This document shows, piece after piece, positions 57,792 through 64,000 of a stretch of DNA of 64,000 bases. Origin of the DNA: an uncultured Eubacteriales bacterium. GTDB lineage: Bacteria; Bacillota; Clostridia; Oscillospirales; Acutalibacteraceae. A program made the translations under genes and the position numbers. The stretch is from positions 286,511 through 350,510 of the forward strand of contig CAJUDG010000001.1 of NCBI GenBank assembly GCA_910584745.1, in the 5' to 3' direction. How positions within the stretch are numbered: the first letter of the stretch is position 1; the number at the start of each line of letters is the position of its first letter. Below the pieces are notes generated by a model. That model saw only the letters and a program-made list of their open reading frames with translations. It did not search any database and was not told the origin of the DNA.

Positions 57792-58975
57792 GTGCTTTTA
57801 TGCTCCGGCGCTCTCCAGCCAAAATGAACCGCTGGTATCTCAGCTAATTCCCGCTTATCCGCGAACCTTCGGTAGGTCAGCCGCTGGGGCTCGCCTTTTA
57901 GAGTCACATTGCAGAAGTCCAGAACGATTCGCCATCTGGGTGCGTCAAAGGCGTGCCCCCCCTCAAAAAACGCCAACCCATTGCGGCCCCGCTGTCCCAA
58001 GAACTCATAGACCTCTTGCGCGGCCCTCCAGGTGATCTGTGTCCCGAATCCGTTGGCAAAGGTATCGTCCAGTCCCTCCACACACAGAATGGCCCGGGGA
58101 GCCACCAGCGCTCGGAGGGTATGCAGGTCAAAGGGCAGGCGGTTTTCCTCGCCCAGAACACCCTCCGCGCTGCCGAAGGCCGCCAACTCGTCCCTGTACC
58201 AGTACCAGAACCTGTCCCGGCGGGTCAACAGGCCCAGGCTCTCGCAGACGCTGACGCCCTCACCCAGCCGGCCTCCCATATAGCGAAAGCACCCGGCTCC
58301 CCCCGCGCCGGAGCAGACCGGCACACACACCGCGAAACGCTCGTCCCAGGCCGCAGCCCGCAAAGCGGCCTTTCCGCCCCGGGAGAAGCCCACGGCGATC
58401 AGCGGCCCGGCCCAGGATCGTTTGCTAAGCCAACTGGCGCAAAAGCTACATGCCCAGCCCCAAATCGCCACGGCCCGAGCCCGGGGGTATTCCGGGTAGC
58501 AGGCCCCAAACTTCCCACCTGAGAAGGTCTCGCACCCCATTTCGTCCGGGGCGAACTGGGTGCGGTCGAAGGAGAGGATGGTATAGCCCTGCTCCAAAAC
58601 CTCGGTCTCGATGGGACAGCGCTCCATGTCCGCGAACTGGTTCCAGACAAAAACCGGGCACCCCTGTCTATTCTTTGGACGAATCGCCTCCGCCACAATA
58701 GAGAGGCCGCGTTCGTCGGTAAGCCGCCATTGTTCCTCGATAGCGTATATTTCCGGCAGTTCCCTGCATGATACCAGTTCCCCCGACACGTCATCAGGCG
58801 GGGGCGGGGTCTCGCCGAACATATATTGATCCAGCAGGTTTAGAAGATACTCCCGCTGACTGGGCCACTGGGCAGGGTTCGTGACTCGCGTGCCGTCTGA
58901 CCCGATAAATGGGTCGGGGAGTTCAAGAATCTCGGGAAACCGGGCCAGTAGGCTTTTGATCTCATGGTCTGTCAT
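57788..58975 (-). CDS. CE15-like (glucuronoyl esterase) alpha/beta hydrolase
   Basis: 395 residues, no signal peptide. The nucleophile motif is VGFSRGGKAAL (about residue 197; G-x-S-R-x-G-K is typical of 4-O-methyl-glucuronoyl esterases), the catalytic His lies in EGGHAFDAP, and an acidic residue is present in ILCVEGLDDTFANG. CE15 enzymes cut the ester between glucuronic acid side groups of xylan and lignin. Operon context with a GH115 alpha-glucuronidase supports that role. AAGGAG before ATG. Cytoplasmic location suggests action on imported oligosaccharides. Confidence 0.8.
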   Translation of the reverse strand: MTDHEIKSLLARFPEILELPDPFIGSDGTRVTNPAQWPSQREYLLNLLDQYMFGETPPPPDDVSGELVSCRELPEIYAIEEQWRLTDERGLSIVAEAIRPKNRQGCPVFVWNQFADMERCPIETEVLEQGYTILSFDRTQFAPDEMGCETFSGGKFGACYPEYPRARAVAIWGWACSFCASWLSKRSWAGPLIAVGFSRGGKAALRAAAWDERFAVCVPVCSGAGGAGCFRYMGGRLGEGVSVCESLGLLTRRDRFWYWYRDELAAFGSAEGVLGEENRLPFDLHTLRALVAPRAILCVEGLDDTFANGFGTQITWRAAQEVYEFLGQRGRNGLAFFEGGHAFDAPRWRIVLDFCNVTLKGEPQRLTYRRFADKRELAEIPAVHFGWRAPEHKST

Positions 58976-58994
58976 GATGATTGGCTCCTTTCCG

Positions 58995-59639
58995 TTATCG
59001 CAGGTACGGCTTTACCGCCGCCTCGATCATGGGCAGATACCACTTGGCGTAGCCCTCTGCATTGAGATGAGTGCCGCTGCCGCCGGTCAAACAGTCTGCC
59101 GTGTCATAGGAGTATTTCTCCCGCATCTCCTCCACACAGGTGTTGATTTGCCCCCGCCGGAACACGTCTATCACCGGGATGCTCCACTTGACGCAGACTG
59201 TTCTGGCAGCGCCCTGAAGCGTCTTTTGAAAGTCCATGTCTACCCCGGGCATTTTGTGGGATGCAACGAAGAAGATGAGGCTGTCCGGGTACTTCTGCCG
59301 CAGCAAAAAACATATCCGCTCAAAAGCTCCGCAGAAGGTGGCTGTATCGTACTCCCCGGCATAGCTGTCGCTCAGCTGGCCAAGCTGCTGAGGAGTAGAG
59401 TGGTAAGAATCATTCGTCAGGCCGTTAAAGCAAATCAGGTCAGGCATAGCCGTTGAGGCCTCCTCAATCTGTCTGATAATACTGGGCCTCCCCTCCATGG
59501 GGATCACCGACGCGCCGTTGCGGGCGTACTTTTCATAGCGCAGCCCGTGTTTTTTTGCAAGCGCGTCCAGCATACCCACGCCAATACAGTGGCCCTCTAC
59601 CAAAGAGTCGCCGAAGCCATACAAAATCTTTTCTCGCAT
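58995..59639 (-). CDS. SGNH/GDSL-family hydrolase (second copy)
   Basis: 214 residues from MREKILYGFGDSLVEG; GGAG about 10 nt upstream. Block I GFGDSLVEG holds the nucleophile Ser. Block III is FNGLTNDSYHS (N), and block V with Asp-x-x-His is GSGTHLNAEGYAKWY. Likely a carbohydrate esterase (acetyl or similar). It follows the GH115 gene by 18 bp. It differs clearly from the other SGNH gene (63054-63725), so the two probably act on different esters. Confidence 0.85.
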   Translation of the reverse strand: MREKILYGFGDSLVEGHCIGVGMLDALAKKHGLRYEKYARNGASVIPMEGRPSIIRQIEEASTAMPDLICFNGLTNDSYHSTPQQLGQLSDSYAGEYDTATFCGAFERICFLLRQKYPDSLIFFVASHKMPGVDMDFQKTLQGAARTVCVKWSIPVIDVFRRGQINTCVEEMREKYSYDTADCLTGGSGTHLNAEGYAKWYLPMIEAAVKPYLR

Positions 59640-59657
59640 ATTTGCTCTCTCTCCCAT

Positions 59658-62600
59658 TTATTCGTCTCTGCCCCAATTTAAGTCCTGCGGCGGCAAAGTT
59701 TTTCTATTTGTCATATACAGCCGGTCAAAGCGCATCCCCGAAGCCAACGCATAGACGGAAATGGTATGCTCCCCGCGCACCAGCTCCACCCGAGCCACAG
59801 GCGTCCAGCAATAAATCTGCTCGGCCTCATAGCGCCACAGACTGCCGTTTCCATATAGACATTCTTTTGGGAGCGGCTCGCCTTCTACGCCAATACCGAA
59901 GCTGCTCTCCTCCTGAAAGTTGAATTTGGACAGCAGCCATAGTGTGTACTCTCCCCCGGCACATTCTATACGGTAGTTCAGGCTGGGCACAGCTTTTTCT
60001 TCCCAGACCAGGTCTGGCTTTCGGATATACATGGCAAGCCCGCTGCGTCCAAAAGACTCGCCGGCGCAGTGCCGCCATAAACCAGTTTCTGGTGCCTCTG
60101 CCCAAGCATATTCAGTCTGAGCTAGAGCTGCCGCCATGTCGATTTTGACGTTCCCCTCCCGCTCAGCAAAAGGTTTCTTTGCCCTTGCAAAGTACCAATC
60201 GGGCGTAACCGTCACGGCATAGCTCTCCGGCTGGGCTTTCAGCAGAGTGTCTGCAAGACAATCCCCTTCATCTTCAAGCGGCGCGAAAAACTCGGGACGG
60301 GGGAGCAGGGGATGCTCGCCATAGAATCCGGCGCACCACCCGGCAAGGTCTATCCGCTCCGGGAGGGACTGAGCGCCGCGAACCCCAGCAAGGCTGTTCG
60401 TTTTTCTGGACTCGGTGTACAGCACCACCCGGGAGAACGCGAAATATTTGTCCAGCGCCCAAAGTTTCAAAATGTGCGCGCCAGGCCCTATGTTTGACAG
60501 CGCTAGGGTCAGCTTATCCACGTTATCCAGCACGTTCCGCCGCCAATTCCCTTTGTGCTCGTCTTTAGAAACGGACTCCACCACCCGCATAGCCCCATCG
60601 TCAACCGACACACCGATGCGTATTCTGCCCACAGAGTTCAGCGAGGGAAAGCGGTGAATCTCCAGCAGGAACTGACCCCCGCTGGTAAGGGCAAACTCAT
60701 AGCACAGAGGCTCGGCCCCCCGCATATTTTCCGGCTCCCGCTGGGCTTTGGCCTCCACCAAATCCCCCTGCAAGCGGCCCAGGCGTTTGATGATTTTGAA
60801 GTCCATTGACTGTGCTTCTGACGCTTCTATAACTACGATGCCGTCATCTTCCTGGACACAGCCCGAGTATACCGGCTTCACCGTGGAGATAGGTACGCGC
60901 TTCTCCGTGCCATCACTGAGATTTTCTATCACTATCTCGCCACTACGGTCAACACCTACATCTTCAACGCTCACCGTAACCCGCAGTTCTTCCCTGACAA
61001 TACCTCCGTCTGGGGACAGCTTTGCCCACTCCGGCCCGGTAACACACACAGCAAACTCTCCCACGCCGGTGTTGCCGATGTCCAGCCATTTCTCACCCGG
61101 CGTGGCAAAGCGCAGCTCTGCGCCATCGTTCCAGATATCCACACGCATGGCAGGCTCGCCCTGGATTTTCAGCGGCGGCGTGCAGGCGGGCATCATGGCG
61201 GCCCTGGGCGGCGGGAAACCCTCCGGGGTCAAGATATCCTGCCACTTGCCGCCGCGCATCACGTTATTGTAATAGTATAGCATCCGCCGCCGGGCGTCCT
61301 CGGCCTCCTGGGACTTTTCCGTGTACAGTGCCGCCGCCTGCATATTGCCCCGGTCGAACATCAGGGTGCTGCGGTCGGCGTAGTAATAGGCCAAGTTGGT
61401 GAAGTACCCGGCGTGGATCCGCATGAGCACCAGCTGAAAGAAAGCGGGCTTCTCCTCCTCCGGCAGGCTCTCAAAGAGGGCGTTTCCCTCCTTGAACAAC
61501 TCCTCATAGCGTTGTATGCGCACCGCCGCCTCGTCGCCGTAGGCGGTCTGGGAGAACACGTCATAGTCCATCTGCTCCAGCTTGCGCACGTTGGTGAGCT
61601 GGGAGAAATCGTTCAGCAGCTTGGAAACCCTCTGCCCGATCTGCCCGCTGAAGGTGCGGTCAATCCAATCCGCCACAAAAGCCTCCACGTCCTCGGTCAA
61701 TGCCCCGGGCTTGCCGATCTCCCAGGCCAGCTGCAGGTAGAAGGTGATCTCCTGCTCCAACGGCTTCATAGCCCCCACATTCATCACCCACAGCTTGCGG
61801 ATGCCTTCGTTCCAGGCTTTTTGCAGCTCGTTGCGGGTGTGGGCCAGGGGGATGGAGCAGAGGAACACATAGGACATCCCCGGCGGGGCCCAGTAGGAGT
61901 TGTGGTAGTAGATGCCGTTGCCGCCGGAGCGCTTTTTCTCGGCCTCGCTGGGATAGCGCCGGATGTAGCCGTAATTGTCGTTGGCCCAGACCAAAGTCAT
62001 GTCCTCGGGAACCTTCAGGCCGTGGTCGTACAGTTCCATAACCTCCTTGTAGGGGATGAAGGTCATCATGGTGTCGCGGCCCAGCGTGTCGCGCAGAATG
62101 TCCCGCTGGTCGGCGATTATCTTCTCCAGCAGAGCGATTTTTGCCTGCCTGCACTCCTCCTCTGTTGTTCCTTCCAGGCCCCGGGTCTCGAAGCCGGAGT
62201 CGTGTATGCCCCGCATTCCCAGGGTGTAGCACACCTCAAAATCCCGGTTCTGTTCCACGCTCTCCCGCCAATATTCTTTGAGGATTTCCCGGTTCCGGCC
62301 CTCCACTGAGTAGTCATAGACAGCGTCTGTATATCCCTTGCGCTCAGTCCAGGGCTTCCACTCCCGGTTGTTGGAGCGCATGAGCATATCACAGTGGGAG
62401 GTGCCCACCACAATGCCCATGCGGTCTGCCAGCGCGCCGTTCTCCGGGTTCATATTGAAGGAATTGACGTGCATAGCCGGCCAAATGTAGTTGGCCTTCA
62501 GGCGCAGGAGCAGCTCGAAAATCTTCTCATAGGTCTTTACGCCGATGGTGGCCTCGCCCATGTAATTTCGCACCCAGGCGTCCAGCTCCTCCTCGTCGTT

Positions 62601-63023
62601 TATGAAGATTCCCCGATACTCCACCGAGGGCCAGTCCTCCACAAAGTGCCCCTCGGGCAAGACGAGCTCCGTCTTGGGACTCACGGGCACGTCGGCAAAG
62701 AAGTACCAGGGGGACACGCCCATCCACTCGCAGAAGGTGTAGATGCCGTAGACCGTGCCCCGGCGGTCGCTGCCGGTGATGTAAAGCGTACTGTCCCGCA
62801 CCTCTAAACGGTACATCTCCTTGTGAGGTTGGCCTGACTTATCTGTCAGAGCCGTGTCAGTCTTGATGTGGATGACAGGGGCATTCTCAGCCTTATTGTG
62901 GGTAATTTGAATCTCCGGCAAAACCTTTCTCAGGTCTTGCTCAAGATTATCTATAGCGATCTGTACTGCTTCAGGCTCACTGGGTTCATAACGCAGCACA
63001 GCCTTGTTCTTTATCCGAAACAT
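59658..63023 (-). CDS. GH115 alpha-glucuronidase
   Basis: 1,121 residues, longer than many GH115 enzymes (about 950-1,000), with an extra C-terminal beta-rich domain. Features: N-terminal alpha/beta domain (VLRYEPSEPEAVQIAIDNL), then the catalytic barrel: VEYRGIFINDEEELDAWVRN, ANYIWPAMHVNSFNMNPENG, YTLGMRGIHDSGFETRG, and VWANDNYGYIRRYPSEAE. GH115 removes 4-O-methyl-glucuronic acid from internal xylose units of xylan. No signal peptide, so it is probably intracellular. Starts 31 bp after the upstream SGNH gene stop with a weak GGTTGAGG ribosome site. Confidence 0.92.
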   Translation of the reverse strand: MFRIKNKAVLRYEPSEPEAVQIAIDNLEQDLRKVLPEIQITHNKAENAPVIHIKTDTALTDKSGQPHKEMYRLEVRDSTLYITGSDRRGTVYGIYTFCEWMGVSPWYFFADVPVSPKTELVLPEGHFVEDWPSVEYRGIFINDEEELDAWVRNYMGEATIGVKTYEKIFELLLRLKANYIWPAMHVNSFNMNPENGALADRMGIVVGTSHCDMLMRSNNREWKPWTERKGYTDAVYDYSVEGRNREILKEYWRESVEQNRDFEVCYTLGMRGIHDSGFETRGLEGTTEEECRQAKIALLEKIIADQRDILRDTLGRDTMMTFIPYKEVMELYDHGLKVPEDMTLVWANDNYGYIRRYPSEAEKKRSGGNGIYYHNSYWAPPGMSYVFLCSIPLAHTRNELQKAWNEGIRKLWVMNVGAMKPLEQEITFYLQLAWEIGKPGALTEDVEAFVADWIDRTFSGQIGQRVSKLLNDFSQLTNVRKLEQMDYDVFSQTAYGDEAAVRIQRYEELFKEGNALFESLPEEEKPAFFQLVLMRIHAGYFTNLAYYYADRSTLMFDRGNMQAAALYTEKSQEAEDARRRMLYYYNNVMRGGKWQDILTPEGFPPPRAAMMPACTPPLKIQGEPAMRVDIWNDGAELRFATPGEKWLDIGNTGVGEFAVCVTGPEWAKLSPDGGIVREELRVTVSVEDVGVDRSGEIVIENLSDGTEKRVPISTVKPVYSGCVQEDDGIVVIEASEAQSMDFKIIKRLGRLQGDLVEAKAQREPENMRGAEPLCYEFALTSGGQFLLEIHRFPSLNSVGRIRIGVSVDDGAMRVVESVSKDEHKGNWRRNVLDNVDKLTLALSNIGPGAHILKLWALDKYFAFSRVVLYTESRKTNSLAGVRGAQSLPERIDLAGWCAGFYGEHPLLPRPEFFAPLEDEGDCLADTLLKAQPESYAVTVTPDWYFARAKKPFAEREGNVKIDMAAALAQTEYAWAEAPETGLWRHCAGESFGRSGLAMYIRKPDLVWEEKAVPSLNYRIECAGGEYTLWLLSKFNFQEESSFGIGVEGEPLPKECLYGNGSLWRYEAEQIYCWTPVARVELVRGEHTISVYALASGMRFDRLYMTNRKTLPPQDLNWGRDE

Positions 63024-63053
63024 GATGATACCTCAACCTGGATGTTATCCATT

Positions 63054-63725
63054 TTAGATTTTCCGAAAAGCCTCCAGCCACGCCTCCGCCAGCAGCCAAT
63101 GCCCCGCCGGAGTAGGATGGACCCCGTCGGCAGTCCAGTGGGCGGCACAGCTCCGGGCCTCGCCCTCATCGAACAGCGCCTGAGTATCAATGCAGACAGC
63201 GCCGTGCTTCTGGGCCAAACGCCGCACCGCCTCCCGGCGAAGGTCGGTCTCCGTCCTGAAATAGTCCCAGTTCTCCTGGGTAGCGGGGCCTTTGAGCACA
63301 TAGGGCTCCATGAGGATAAGCTTCACCTCCGGCAGGGCGGCGGTGATCTCCTCCAGCATCGCATCGTAGACTCGCTCAAACTTCCCGGCGTCCACGCCGT
63401 TATGCCCGCCCACCTCATGCCATACGTCGTTTATGCCGATCATAATGCTCAGCACATCCGGCGCGAGGTTGATGCAGTCGCATTTCACCCTGGCGTCCAG
63501 GTCAACTACCCGGTTGCCGGAAATGCCCCGGTTGAGCACCAGGTACTCTCCGGGCTTCTCCGCGCAAAGCCGCGCCGCCGCCATCTGCGGGTAGCCGGTG
63601 CCAAGCACAGAGTTTAGCTGCTCCTCCCGCTGCTCGGGGGGCACCCATTTCTCCACGTCCTGGCATATGGCTGTGCGGAAAGCGTCCGTGATGGAATCCC
63701 CTGTAAATAAGATTTTTGTTGCCAT
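63054..63725 (-). CDS. SGNH/GDSL-family hydrolase (first copy)
   Basis: 223 residues; AAGGAGA before the ATG. Block I ILFTGDSITDAFRT (Ser nucleophile), block II NRGISGNRVVDL (Gly), block III IMIGINDVWHEVGG (Asn), block V TADGVHPTPAGHWLLA (Asp/His). All catalytic blocks are complete. This is the family of many acetylxylan and rhamnogalacturonan acetyl esterases. First gene of the four-gene operon, with a promoter/operator just upstream. Confidence 0.88.
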   Translation of the reverse strand: MATKILFTGDSITDAFRTAICQDVEKWVPPEQREEQLNSVLGTGYPQMAAARLCAEKPGEYLVLNRGISGNRVVDLDARVKCDCINLAPDVLSIMIGINDVWHEVGGHNGVDAGKFERVYDAMLEEITAALPEVKLILMEPYVLKGPATQENWDYFRTETDLRREAVRRLAQKHGAVCIDTQALFDEGEARSCAAHWTADGVHPTPAGHWLLAEAWLEAFRKI

Positions 63726-63768
63726 GTTCTTTCTCCTTGCTGCCCATAGGGGCGGTGCTTTTTCAGCT

Positions 63769-63797
63769 ATTATACTCTACTAGCAAGTAGAGTTCAA
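63769..63797 (-). promoter_or_regulatory. Promoter with internal operator of the xylan side-chain operon
   Basis: Minus strand TTGAAC (63792-63797), 17 bp, TATAAT (63769-63774). Between them is the perfect inverted repeat ACTCTACT-AGCA-AGTAGAGT (63774-63793), overlapping the edge of both hexamers: a classic repressor-binding site. Confidence 0.8.
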
Positions 63798-64000
63798 TAT
63801 TATTATTTGTTTCAGGCTATTCTCCATCAAGATGTCAATTTCAGCGCCGGGGGCGAAGTCCACGCTCAGCTCCTTTTCCTCCAGCAGTTCCCGGTCGTAG
63901 AGGGTGGCGACAGGCTTCTGCTCCACGAAAATATTGGCCCGGTCGTTGGCCTTCCACAGCCGGAGTTTTTCCAGACGTTCCTCTGTGTCCAGAGTGGAGC
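63780..64000 (-). pseudogene. 3' end of a GH35-like beta-galactosidase gene, truncated
   Basis: A minus-strand frame entering from the window edge encodes LRLWKANDRANIFVEQKPVA, LYDRELLEEKELSVDF and AEIDILMEN, which resembles the C-terminal beta-sandwich of GH35 beta-galactosidases. In those proteins ILVEN is normally followed by MGRxNFG and a further ~100 residues; here it is followed by SLKQIIILNSTC and a TAG that lies inside the operator of the next operon. The gene therefore seems cut off by a rearrangement. Only about 70 codons are visible, so the family call is tentative. Confidence 0.55.

Overview
The window looks like a chromosomal segment of a spore-forming, GC-rich Clostridia of the Oscillospiraceae/Ruminococcaceae type, probably a gut fibre degrader. 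The evidence is a spoIIAA-spoIIAB-sigF operon, RqcH, TrmK and Nif3, a clostridial TtcA-type enzyme, a BofC-like protein, perfect Firmicutes-type promoters and strong Shine-Dalgarno sequences, and a glucuronoxylan-degradation operon. No rRNA, tRNA or CRISPR array was seen.

Layout. 1-3,775: a visibly AT-rich RiPP cluster on the minus strand (radical SAM maturase CcpM, a TIGR04066-type partner, an acyl-carrier-like protein without its serine, and a six-cysteine precursor peptide). 3,776-10,838: a five-gene ABC export/efflux operon with two large/small MacB-like permease pairs around one ATPase. 11,000-14,650: a fragment resembling a conjugative coupling protein, a URO-D-family protein, and an ECF sigma/DUF4179 pair. 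14,850-40,300: conserved chromosomal core: rqcH, GNAT, nif3, trmK, DUF1858, sporulation sigma-F operon, folC, fapA-like, ttcA, pyridoxamine kinase, M29 aminopeptidase with tdh-kbl, comM/yifB, sfsA, a BlaI-type repressor, lysC, PBP1A-hom-thrB and a BofC-like protein. 40,337-46,940: remnant of an integrative element (large serine recombinase, Tn916-like small sigma and HTH proteins, ParM/ParR, CHC2 primase, a frameshifted element gene) without conjugation genes. 47,144-53,824: an accessory island with a DUF3990/small protein/DUF3791 toxin-antitoxin-like operon, two large unrecognised coupled proteins (one split by a frameshift and an in-frame TAG), and a Rpn-type PD-(D/E)XK protein. 54,068-57,791: small regulatory modules (HxlR with a NifX-like protein and a divergent ABM-like protein, an AT-rich isochorismatase-family hydrolase, TetR with a membrane protein). 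57,788-64,000: SGNH esterase - GH115 alpha-glucuronidase - SGNH esterase - CE15-like esterase operon, next to the truncated 3' end of a GH35-like beta-galactosidase.

How the genes work together. CcpM probably makes thioether or similar crosslinks on the Cys-rich precursor, with the ACP-like and TIGR04066 proteins as accessories. Threonine metabolism is represented twice: synthesis (lysC, hom, thrB) and breakdown (tdh, kbl). The GH115/CE15/SGNH set would strip glucuronic acid and ester side groups from glucuronoxylan, controlled by a promoter with a perfect palindrome between -35 and -10. The most novel stretch is 47,144-52,827, where ADP-ribosyltransferase-like and unknown large proteins sit in tightly coupled operons.
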